Below, piece after piece: positions 1-10,100 of a DNA stretch of 10,108 nucleotides. Position numbers and translations under genes: made by a program. Within the stretch, counting starts at the first letter, position 1. Each line of letters begins with the position of its first letter. Origin of the DNA: Acidimicrobiaceae bacterium (GTDB lineage: Bacteria > Actinomycetota > Acidimicrobiia > Acidimicrobiales > MedAcidi-G1); assembly GCA_002714485.1 (NCBI GenBank), contig PAXM01000053.1, positions 1 to 10,108 of the forward strand, given 5' to 3'. The notes under the pieces are model-generated. The model saw only the letters and a program-made list of their open reading frames with translations, ran no database searches and had not been told where the DNA came from.

Positions 1-210
1 GACGCCGGTCACGGTGATCGTCTGAGCGCTGTCCCAGTTGCTGCTGGTGAACGTCAACGACGCCGCCGACACCGTTGCCTCCCCGGTGTCTCCCGACGTG
101 ACTCCAATTACGACATTGCCTGCGGGTTTCGAGTCGAGAACAACGGTGAACGTGTCGGTTGTCCCGGATTCGTTTACCGACGTCCCTGACGACTCGGTGA
201 CCGTGAAACC
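1..210 (-). repeat. Calx-beta-like repeat module, first visible copy
   Basis: Residues 305-374 of the second gene. Key strings are FTVTESSGTSVNESGTTDTF, VVIGVTSGDTGEATVS and LTFTSSNWDSAQTITVTGV. This is the well-known bacterial module of about 100 residues that occurs in long tandem arrays in exported adhesins. The copy is cut by the left edge before the module ends, so the copy number is unknown. Calcium binding is known for some Calx-beta domains but cannot be inferred here. Confidence 0.75.
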
Positions 211-1122
211 CGGGACGTCAAAGCAGTTCATTCCGTCGCCGTCTTTGATGCCGTCGTCGTTGCCCAGATCAGTGACGTCTGCCGTACCGCTGAGGTCGCT
301 AGCTAGGTTTGTACCGACTTCGTAAACATCCCCGTTCTTGTGCTGGAAGATCAAACGCCCTTGCCAATACCAGGCATTTCGCCAAGGTTTGGTGTTTGGA
401 AAAGCCGTGGAGGGAGTCAGGTTCGTGATGGTGGAGCCGGTAGCCGTATCCGAAGCTCCCCCGTGGGTCTGATACTTGACGACCACGACCTTTCCGGCTT
501 GGCCGTCAAGACCAACCAGATAGTTAGCAACCCCACTACCGAGGTCTGCCCGGATCGCCGCCCAGTCCGCTACCTGACCGCTACTCGCACTGACCAGGCT
601 CGTCGCTGAACTTTGGTCCGAGATCCCTGAGTCGGACGACGACGAATAACCAGTGAGGAGGTCTGGGCGCCTGACCCGGTAAACCCCGGTGCCGTCTCCG
701 TAGATGTAGTCGCCGTGGACATCGAAAGTTCCCTGTGTGGCGCTTTCCTCCACGTCTGCCACGTACCTGACTTCGTCGTCGTCGAACCGGACGAGTTGGG
801 AGCCGGCGACGATTCCGTAGGCCTTCTTATCCACGGGGCTAATGCCAAGGGCATTGATCTCACTGATCCCTAGGGTGTGGATAGACGACGAAGAGGGGCC
901 AGACACGGTGAGTTGTTCAACTGCGTAGCCACCTGATCCGTTGTCGTTGACCTTGATCGGATTGGCCGAATAGGAATCGCAGTAGTACGTCCCGGGCGCA
1001 GCTAACGCGGGTTGTGCGGTGATAACCAGAGTGGCTGGCACGAGGACCGAGGAGAGAACTGCAGTAGCCAGCAGGCCCCTTCGGAACCGCCACGCTCTGA
1101 ATCGGCCGCTTGCCACTCGCAT
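1..1122 (-). CDS. Secreted surface protein with DUF6923-like and Calx-beta-like domains (3' end missing)
   Basis: An open frame of 374 codons runs from ATG at 1122-1120 to the left edge without a stop, so the C-terminus is missing. Residues 1-41 form a signal peptide ending ALA|APG. Residues 43-300 are a DUF6923-like domain: it opens with YYCDSY, has NALGISPVDKKAYGI and LVRFDDDEV, and ends DGDGMNC. The same signatures occur in the giant protein encoded just upstream (NAVGINPEDFIAYGL, LVRFDKENV, NDGMNC), so the two are distant paralogues over this domain. Residues 305-374 match the Calx-beta-like repeat common in large bacterial adhesins, and more copies probably follow. With a signal peptide and no membrane segment in the visible part, the protein is exported; its anchoring lies off-window. 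Only 17 bases separate it from the stop of the upstream gene, suggesting co-transcription and possibly coupled translation. Function beyond a surface or adhesion role is unknown. Confidence 0.85.
   Translation of the reverse strand, partial: MRVASGRFRAWRFRRGLLATAVLSSVLVPATLVITAQPALAAPGTYYCDSYSANPIKVNDNGSGGYAVEQLTVSGPSSSSIHTLGISEINALGISPVDKKAYGIVAGSQLVRFDDDEVRYVADVEESATQGTFDVHGDYIYGDGTGVYRVRRPDLLTGYSSSSDSGISDQSSATSLVSASSGQVADWAAIRADLGSGVANYLVGLDGQAGKVVVVKYQTHGGASDTATGSTITNLTPSTAFPNTKPWRNAWYWQGRLIFQHKNGDVYEVGTNLASDLSGTADVTDLGNDDGIKDGDGMNCFDVPGFTVTESSGTSVNESGTTDTFTVVLDSKPAGNVVIGVTSGDTGEATVSAASLTFTSSNWDSAQTITVTGV
223..996 (-). other. DUF6923-like (probable beta-propeller) domain in the second gene
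   Basis: Residues 43-300 of the second gene. The domain has the family's rhythm: an opening cysteine, a line of the type NALGxxPVDxxAYGI, a line of the type LVRFDDD, short blade repeats ending in GDxYEVG, and a closing DGMNC. It aligns by eye with three copies in the upstream gene but lacks their SdrD_B-like follower. The family name is from memory of its signatures; function is unknown and propeller fold is an inference from the repeated blade-like strands. Confidence 0.65.
1000..1122 (-). other. Sec/Tat-type signal peptide
   Basis: Residues 1-41 of the second gene. The n-region is arginine-rich (R2, R7, R9, R12, R14, R15). A hydrophobic core LLATAVLSSVLVPATLVI follows, and the cleavage motif is ALA before APG. 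RRG next to the core could suggest Tat, but the usual Tat consensus (RRxFLK-like) is incomplete, so Sec export is more likely. There is no lipobox cysteine at +1. Confidence 0.85.
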
Positions 1123-1139
1123 GGTCACCGCGACGTTCT
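1123..1139 (-). other. 17-base intergenic gap and start-site choice
   Basis: The only non-coding bases in the window. Read on the minus strand, TAA of the giant gene (1142-1140) is followed by 17 bases and then ATG at 1122. No good Shine-Dalgarno core is present. An in-frame GTG at 1128-1126 is two codons upstream and has the purine-rich AAAGAA seven bases before it, so it is a real alternative start; ATG was chosen by convention. There is no room for a terminator or separate promoter, which supports one transcript. Confidence 0.7.
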
Positions 1140-4100
1140 TTAACCGAGTGCGGCGATTGGGGTAATCGACCGCTCGACTAAGACCTCTTCAGAAGCCCGA
1201 CCTCGCCCGTTTTCGTTGGCACCGGAGACCCGCCAGGCGTTGACCCCTTCGGCTTCTGAAGCCCTGATCGCCACTCGGGTTTCGCATCCGATCATGTTGA
1301 GGATGTCGACCCAGTCGTTGCCGATCCGACCCTCGATCAGGTACCCGGTCGGGCGGCTCCCGGTCTCAGCACGCTCCCATTTGAACTTGACGGAGTTCTC
1401 CTTGCGCTCAATCTCGAGATCGAGGGGGGCGCCGGGCACACCCTCATCACGGTCTCTCGCGGAACTACCGCCAGGACCTCGGTCTTCGGGCCCCCAATAG
1501 TTGCCTGCGCGACGGCCAAGAGAAGCGACAGTGAATGCAAGGAAGCCGATGAGGGCCAGCAAGCCGAGCAGCATGGCCAGGACAACGAGCAGGAACCACC
1601 ACAGCGGCCAGCAGCACTGGCCGCATTGATCTTCTTGGTCGCAGCAGCACTCATCACATGGATCATCTGGGTCAACGAGGGGTACGCGAACCGAGTCCTC
1701 TGCGACCGTTGTGGTAGTTGTCGGAGGCACCGTGGTTGTTGGTTCCTCGGGTTCGCAGTCGAGAGTCTGTGTCGTTGTCGCCCCGTGGAAGGCTCGGCTC
1801 GGCTCCGCAGCATCAGCAACGGACCATTGCAGGCTCCACTCAGAACCGTCCGGCACCAACAACGGAACGTCCACAGTGTCGTTAGCCGACAGTTCGTAGG
1901 TGCTCACTCCCACCACGGTCCCGTCGACAACGGTGTTTGCCGTAGCGACCACCGCCACCTCAGAACCAACCGTCGAGAACACGGCCTTGGCCCCACCGAG
2001 TGCACAATCCACGGTGACGTAGATCTGGATGGCGAAACCGTTGGGACAGTCGGTCACCGACTGGTTCCAGACCACCACCGGGTCGAATCCCAGCGACACG
2101 CCCTCCCGGTAGGCGTCAGCACGGATCTCCACGCTGAGCATCTCGCCTGAGACCAGCGGAAGACCCTGGGAATAGGTGGCCGCTGTCCCTGCGGGCACCA
2201 GTTGCACCCCTGATTCGTCTTCGACCCGCGAAGCCCAGTCGACCCCGCCTCGATGGACCTCCACCGTGAACCAGGCGTCAACGGTCGACGTCGAGTTGTC
2301 CAGAACCACCAAGGCACGATCAACCCCGCAATCCGCCGTGACCAACGCATCCGGATCAAAGGTCGGGCAGTTGACCGTCTCCTCGGCCATTGCGGAGATG
2401 GCCGTATCCGAGGCAATCGGAGAGGCCCAGATTCGGAGGGTGTCGAGGTCGACGGCAGGGATCCTGATGACGTTGGAGAGGGCGCCTGCGGTGACAACTG
2501 CTGGTCCCCACACCAACTCGGAACCGAGACGTATTTCGACGGTTGCGTCGATGTCGGAGACACGGTTGTCGATGAGCACGGTGGCGACCCCGCCGGCGGC
2601 CGTACAGGCGTGCCCGGTCAGGATCGTCGGTTCGAATGCCGGGGGCTCACAGTCGAAGACCTTCTGGATGCTGCTTCCGGCGAAGGACTTGTCCAGGTCG
2701 GAATCGTCGGTGGCGACCCATTCGAGGTGCCATTCGGCGTCTTCATCGATCGGGAGAACGACGAGGTTGCTGTCATCGGCGTCGAGGTCGTATTCGAAGG
2801 CGGTCTCGACACCATCGACCACCAGCGTGAGGATGAATCGTGCCCCGAGGTCGGATCCCGGAGTTCCGAGGGTGACCTGGGTGCCGCCGGCGTTGCAGTC
2901 CGTTTCGACTTGGACCTGCACCGCAAAGCCTGCCGGACAATCGACTCCGGACTGGTCCCAGACGACCTTCGGTTCATAGCCAAGGTCTGACCCATCCCGT
3001 ATTGCGGTGGCCGTGACGACCACGGTGAGGATCTGGCCGACCGGCGGTGGGATCGCCGTGGCGTAGTAGGCAATGTCTCCCGACGAGACGATCTGGATGC
3101 CGGACTGTCCGCTGATCCGGTTCTCCTCCTCCACGTCACCGTGGTAGACCTCGACGTTGTACATAGCCTCAGCCGTTGAGGCGCTGTTGTCTAGTTTCAC
3201 GAGGGCCCTTCCGGCAGCGCAGTCGACTTCGACATTTGCTTCCGGGTTGAAGACGAGCTCGCCCACCACGCCTGCGTCGGGACGGTGGACGATCTGGTCG
3301 GCAACGAGCGTGAACTCGCCGGAGATGGCCTGAGTCTCTGAGCCGTTGGTTTGCTTGACCGGACGGACATCCGAGTCGGTCTCTTCTTCGACGACATCGT
3401 CGTGAAGCTGTCTCGTGTAGCCGGTTGGGGTGAACTCGGCCGGGAAGACGGCGTTGAGGTAGTCGAAGTGCACCTCGTAGTGCATCTCGTTGCCGAAGTT
3501 GTCGAGGACCGGGATGTCGGAGAGATACCAGCCGAAGTCACCGCTGTCTGAACCCGAGTTCGGTCCATCCCCGGTGAACGTCTCCATCCGGAACTCTCCC
3601 GGTCCGTAGCAGGGGTTTCCGTCCGAGTCGTGGTAGGTCGTGGTGTTGACCAGAGTGACCTTTGCCCCAGCGACGTGTTCCTCGATGCCGTCTTCGATTG
3701 CAGTGCGGTCTCCGGAGGCTTCCCAGTCCACCCAGACATACCCGTAGACCGACCCGAAGGTGTCCGGAATGCAGGTCGGGATTCCCACACAGTTCATCCC
3801 GTCGTTCCAGTCGGTGGCTTCAGAGTTCACGACTCGTCGGATTTCAGCGGTACCGGCCTCCAGGTTGATCTCTTCGACCAGCACCTCGTAGGCGCCGAGT
3901 CCGCTGTTGGCCGCAAAGTAGATCCGACCGTCGTGACTCCACGCGGCTCCGAACGGCCCGGTGGGGATTCTGTCGTTGGATCCGTCGGCTTCGAAAAGGT
4001 CAACAGTCCAGGCACCGACCGGGTCGTCATACCGGTAGATGCTCAACTGCCGGTTCGCCGTTACGCCCATCACGTAGGAGCCTTCACCGTCACCGAGATC

Positions 4101-7100
4101 GGTCTTGACGGTGGCAATATCTGAAACGCCACCACCTCGAGGCCGAGTCACGAGGGGGTTGACCGCTGACAGGTCTAAGGCGTCGTCCGGGTCGGCGAAG
4201 CCCTCCAGGTCGGCGACCCCGTAGATCGCGTAGAGGTTCATGCTCTTCTCCCAGACGAAGGTTCCGTCGTCGTCGACGCCTCCGGCAGCAGAGTGCTCCG
4301 GGACCTGGGCTAGGAAGGCGACGTTCTCCTTGTCGAAGCGCACTAGGTAGCTCGGGGCGTCTTTGCCAGGGAACTTCATCAATCCGTAGGCGATGAAGTC
4401 CTCCGGGTTGATCCCAACCGCGTTCAAGGACCCGTAATTGGGGGTGCGGTCAAACGGGATGGAGTAGATCGCGGTGTACTCACCGGACGCGATGTCGAGT
4501 TGTTTGACATGGAAGCCGACGCCCGTCTCGCCGATGACCTGAATGAGCGCTGGATATGCCGCGCAGTCAAACTCAGCGACGTTCACCTCGGGGCACTCGA
4601 GGATTTCCTTGACCCTTGTCGGGCTGTAGTAGGTGGCTTCATCATCAGCGACAATCAATATGGTCACCGATTCCACCCCGGTCGCCGGGATGGTCTCCTC
4701 TTCCATCACCACACCGGCTTCGACGGTTTCCGGTCCCCACAGAAGATCGCTGCCGTCGTACAACGAGACGACCGCATCAACCCCTGAGCCGGTGTTGTCT
4801 ACCGAGAAGGATGCTGAATCGCCAAGCGGGCTGCAGACATGGCTGACGGTTAACACCGGCTCGAACGGGAGTGGTTCGCAGTCGAAGTCCTGCGGGTCGG
4901 TGAAGCCATCGAAGGACTGATCTGGGTCCCCCGTGTCCGCAGCAGACCATTCAATGCTCCACGAGGAGTCCTCGGAGGGGAAGAGAATGATCTCCTTACT
5001 GGCCTCGGCATCGACCGTGTAGATCTCGGTGGTGTCGGTCTCCTCATCGACGATGAGAGAAACGACGAAGGACGAGTCAACCAGTGACTCAGTGTTGTCG
5101 AGAGTGACACGAACACCGCCAGCGTCGCAGTCGGCTTGGATCTCCACCAAGACGACGAAGTTGTTTGGGCAGTCGACGCCAGCCTGGTTCCATACCACGA
5201 CCGGTACGAAACCGAGGTCCAAGTCGTCCTTCTGGGGTGCAGCAGTAACAACCACGGTGAGTGTTTCGCCGCGTGGCGGTGGGATCTGACGGCCGTACAG
5301 GGACACGTCTCCTGGATCAACGATCTCAGAGTCGGATTGCGACTCGACCAGATTCTCAGGCAGGGCGGAGCCGTGGTAGACGAGGACTTCGAATCGGGCG
5401 TGCACTGTTGAAGCCGAGTTGTCGAACTCGACCAGGGCGCTGTCAGAGGCACAGTCGATCTCCACCTCGACCGCTGGTTCAAAATTCGGATTGCCGATCA
5501 CACCAGCGTCGGCCCGATGCACGATTGCCCCGGCTTCGACCGTGAATTCGTTAGACACGGCCAGCGATGAACCGGAAGCGTTAGAGGTGGCACTGCGTTG
5601 GCCGGTTTGGCGTGGGGTGACGTCCGAATCGAGCTCGGACTCGACGACGACGCCATGTTTGTTGACGGTGTAGCCGACCGGTTCAAACCCGAACGGGAAG
5701 TTGGCGTCTACGTAGTTGAAGGTGGCCTCGTAGGCGACCTTGTTGCCGGAGTTGTCCTCGGCCGGTATGTCCTTGACGAACCAGCGGAAGTCTCCGAGAT
5801 CGCTTCCCGATGAGAAACCCTCCCCGGTATAGGTCGTTGGGATCGCCAACTCGCCTGGCTGGTAGCAGGCTTCGCCGTCGGAGTCGTAGAAGGCAGTGGT
5901 GTTGGCGAGGGTGACGCTGACCCCGGCTACGTGCTCCTCGACGCCGTACTCGACAGCGGTGCGGTCACCTGAGGACTCCCAGTCGACCCACACGTACCCG
6001 AAGGCGTCGCCGAATGCTTCAGGGAAGCAGTCGGGGATTCCTGGGCAGTTCATTCCGTCGTTGTTGCCAGTCTGGCCTGACTTTCCGACCTGGCGGACCT
6101 GAATGGTTCCGGCGTCCAGGTCGGCATTATCGACGACCAGTTCATAGACGCCTCCGGCATTTGCGGCCACCAGCAGGCGGTCCCCTATGTTCCACGCCGC
6201 CCCATAGCCGCCACCAGGCAGGCTGGCGGACTGCTCGGACGGGATCGATGCCATGCTGACGGTGAGTACCTGGCCGATGCTGATCTTGCTCGCGTCAACG
6301 ATCCCGTTCATGACCATAAGTTCGCTGGTAGTGAGGCCATGGTCGGCGGCTATCTCTGAGAGGGTGTCGCCCGACCGGACCATGATCTCGACCGGCTCAA
6401 GGGACTGCAGTTGCGAAGACCCCTCGGAGGCCCCGTCGACAGGTTGGAGCAGTCGACGGCCCAGGTCGGCGCCCCGGTAGCCGATGGCGACAATCTGGTC
6501 TCCGCCGTAGACCACCCCGAACACGTAATCGGTTTCGCCGACTCCCAGGTTGACCCGGAGGTGGGCTAGGTCGACGGCATGGCCGTAGAGGTCGCCAGCC
6601 CTTGAGGCGTCGAATACCGGCGAGGTGTTGGTGTAGTCGACGATCCTGGGGTCGTCGTGGCTGACATAGCCGACCAGGTCGGCGATGTCGTCGGCCCGGT
6701 ACAAGCTTCCGTTGACCATCCACAGGAAGGTGCCGTCGGGATCGACGGTCGCCGAGTTCGACATGGTCGGCATCAACGCCAGGTACTCGATCCGTTCGGT
6801 GTCAAAGCGAACCAGGTAAGAACTACCGACGCCGTCTTCGTAGACGCTCATGACACCGTATGCGACGCCGTCAACCGGATTGAGGCCAACGCCGTTGAGT
6901 TCCTCGTAGAGAGGGTCGGTGCTGGTGAACGGGATCGTGTACACCACCTGATAGGAACCGGAGGCAACATCGAGGGCGCTGACGTCGTAGCCCATGCCTG
7001 AGGCGGCCAGGAGGACCTGTATGGGTGCCTGGTAGGCGGTGCACTCAAACGGTCCGACCGGATCGACACAGTCAGTCGGCGGTTGCCCGGCGCTGCCTAC

Positions 7101-10100
7101 CTCGGTAAGGGGCGCCGCGCCTTGACTGTTGGCTTCCCATTCGATTCGCCAGGTGACGTCCTCGAGGGCCGCCAAGGGCATCCCCGCTCGAGTTTGCACC
7201 TCAACGGACATCTCCAAGCCTGCACCGACATTGACAGGGGCGATCTGGATCGGATCGAGGCCATTGAGGATGAGGGTGAGCGTGAACTCAACAGTGACGT
7301 CAGAACCGGTGTTGTCCATTCTTGCCTTGACGACCGGCCCCTGGTTCGAACACTCGACGGTGACTTCCAGTGTCGGGTCGAACGGTGTTTCACAGTCGAC
7401 GTCCTCCGCAAGGGTTACCGGCTCGAAGGAGTCCGGGTCAGTCACTCCAGCTGCCGTTACCTCGACGAGGTAGGTGGCCCCGTAGGCGAACTCCTCGTTG
7501 TATTCGTACAGGCCTCCCGGGCCGGGGGGCCCGGCATAGACCACCGTGTCGTTCTCGTAGATCGTGATGTAGCCATCGATGTCCGAGCCACCAGTGAATA
7601 CGTGGATGTGAACCATCTCGCTGGCGCAGTAGACGCGAGCGGTGATCAGTGGTTCGAAATTCGGACAGTCGACCTCGATGTCGACCACGTTGGTGAACGC
7701 GGTGCCACCGGCCTGTCCTCCATCTGCCTCTTCGGCAGTGGCCACACGGCGATTTCTTGACGACTCTGCTACAGACCCGAGGGCAGCCATCAAGGTCCGG
7801 TCGGTCTCAGTCGCTATGTCGAAGTTCGGTGTAACCCCGACGGCGAGTTGCTGCCCTATTCGGATCAGGCTCGGGGTGTCGATCCCGTTCCAGATCATCA
7901 GCAGGTCTGCTGAGGTGCCATGTTCGGCGGCGATCTCCGAGAGGGTGTCTCCAGGTTGGACTGTGACGGTTACCACCGGAGACGCTGGCGGGGCGTTGAC
8001 TGTGAGTTGCTGCCCTATGCGGATCATGCCCGGGTCGGTGATCCCGTTTGCGGCCATCAATTCACTGGTCGAGATGCCGTGTTCGGCGGCGATCTCCGAG
8101 AGGGTGTCTCCCGGCTGAACAACGATCTCAATCAGGTCGAGGGATTGCCGTTGAGGCGTTAGTTCAAATGTCGCAAATCTGATCTGACCCGGCTCATCTC
8201 GGAACACCGCGGGGTCGACCGCCGACTGACTGTCTGGTTCGGTGTCCGAAGCGATGACCTCAACGGTGAATTTGTCCCGATGGTCGGCGTCTTGTTCATA
8301 GAAGTCTTTGGTGTCGCCTGCTGGGACCTGACCCTGTTGCGGTGATGAGTCGCCAAACCTCTTGATGCGAACGTCGACGGCTCTCTCGGATCGGGTGTTG
8401 TCAACCCGGATGGTGACTGCTGTTGAGTCTCCTGAATCGGCTGCGCAGTCGACTACGAAAGTGATTTCGGGATCGACGACTGGTTCAACACAGTCGAACA
8501 GTTCACCATCGGTACTCGGGAGGATGCCTTCGAAGCGTCGGGCTGGGTCGGTCGCGTCTTGCGCGGCCCACGCCACGAGCCAGACTTCGTCCTCTGCGAC
8601 TGTCACGTTCTTCGTTTGGAGGCCCCCGGCTGGGATTTCGTCGTACCAGCCCCCCGACACGCTGGGCGTGTCGCCAAGTGGTTCCCAGGCTCCGTCCCGG
8701 TAGATGGTTGTGGTGAAGAGGGCAGGGACGCCTTGGGTTCCGGTAGGGGCGTTCATTTCTGCCGGCGAGAAGTTCTGCAAGGTGACGACGACCATGCCAG
8801 TTCCGCAATCCGGTACGGCAGTGACCATCACTCCGAAGGGCGGGTCGCAGTAGATCCCGAGATCGTTGGATCCGAACTCGACCTGGCCGATCGGTACGCC
8901 GTTACGCCAAGCGTCAGCGGTAACCAGGATTGTGAGCAGTTCGCCAAACGGTGGAGGAATCGTCTTCTCGTAATTTTGTGACAGCCCCGGGGGTACGAGT
9001 TGTGACCCAGAGTGGTCTGGTTCATCGCCTTCGGTGTAGTCGCCGTAGTAGGCCCTGACCTTGAAGTTGGCCTCAACGGTCGAACCGGTGTTGTCGAGTT
9101 CAACTACAGCGCTCTCGGCTACGCAGTCGATGGTGATCGCCGATTCCGGGTCGAACACTGGGGTGCCGACCACACCGGCATCAGCTCGGTGCACTGTCTC
9201 GCCATCTATAACGGTGAAACTCGACGATGACGCGAGAGTCGAGTTTGTGGAATCTTCTCCTGTGGCCTGGCTGCTAGATAGTGGCCGCCTGTTCCGATTG
9301 GAGAGCAGCAGATTCCTGACCATCGGATCGGCAGACTGGGATGGCGTCGCGGCGACCATGGGAAGTACGTCCGAGTCGAGTTCTGACGCGACAACGTTCC
9401 CGTCGCTGACTCGCACCGTGTAGCCGGTAGGCGTGAACCCCTCCGGGAAGTCCGCTCCCCGGTAGTCAAAGGTCGCCTTGTAGAGGAGTTCGTTGCCGGC
9501 ACCATCGACTGCTGGGAGTCCATCAACCTGCCAGCGGTAGTTACCCGAGTCGTTGCCTAGGGTTTGGACCGACCAGCTGTCCTGTCCGAAGTCGTCGCAG
9601 GGGCGCCCATTGGAATTCAGGTAGGTGCTCTCAAGAGTGACGGTGACTGTCACTCCGGAGACATGTTCCTCGATGCCGTCCTCGATCGCGGTGCGGTCTC
9701 CGGAGGCCTCCCAGTCCACCCAGACGTACCCGTAGACCGACCCGAAGGTGTCCGGGATACAGACTGGACTGTCGGGACAGTTCATGCCGTCGTTCCAGTC
9801 GGTGGCCTCCGAGCTTGCAACACGTCGGACCTCAGCGGTACCCGCGTCCAGGTCGATGGTGTCGACCAGTACCTCGTAGACGCCGAGTCCGCTGTTGGCC
9901 GCAAAGAAGAGCCGACCGTCGTGACTCCATGCCGCCCCGAACGCCCCGGCCGGGATTCCCGGGATTTCATTGTCGGATCTGTTGGCTCCGGATCTCGGTG
10001 AGATCCGTACCGGGAGGTCGACAGCCCAGGCGCCGACCGGGTCGTCATACCGATAGATGCCCAACTTCCGGTCTGCCGTGATGCCCATCACGTAGGAGCC

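Noticed and set aside
1..210. Boundary of the second gene at the GFTVTES segment
   Set aside because: The frame has no stop to base 1 and the Calx-beta-like module is incomplete, so the gene continues off the left edge.
570..863. 97-codon minus-strand open frame inside the second gene
   Set aside because: It is in a different frame from the signal-peptide/DUF6923-like reading, is Arg/Ser/Thr-rich with no domain, and is a shadow.
1123..1139. Terminator or promoter between the two genes
   Set aside because: Only 17 bases with no hairpin plus T-run; too short for a promoter.
1140..1760. Sortase (LPXTG) anchoring of the giant protein
   Set aside because: No LPXTG-like motif precedes the helix, and the sequence after it is a full FN3-like domain rather than a short basic tail.
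2253..2990. 245-codon plus-strand open frame
   Set aside because: It lies wholly opposite well-supported Ig-like modules, has no recognisable domain, and is explained by GC-rich codon use in the real gene. The same applies to the other plus-strand frames and to minus-strand frames such as 1337-1819.
7839..8132. Repeated identical DNA as a CRISPR-like or regulatory repeat
   Set aside because: The repeat is in frame, has a period of 53 codons and encodes two LysM modules.
10089..10091. GTG at 10091 as the start codon of the giant gene
   Set aside because: The frame stays open upstream to the window edge, and the five preceding codons (GEGSY) match the internal repeat copy. It is an internal valine.
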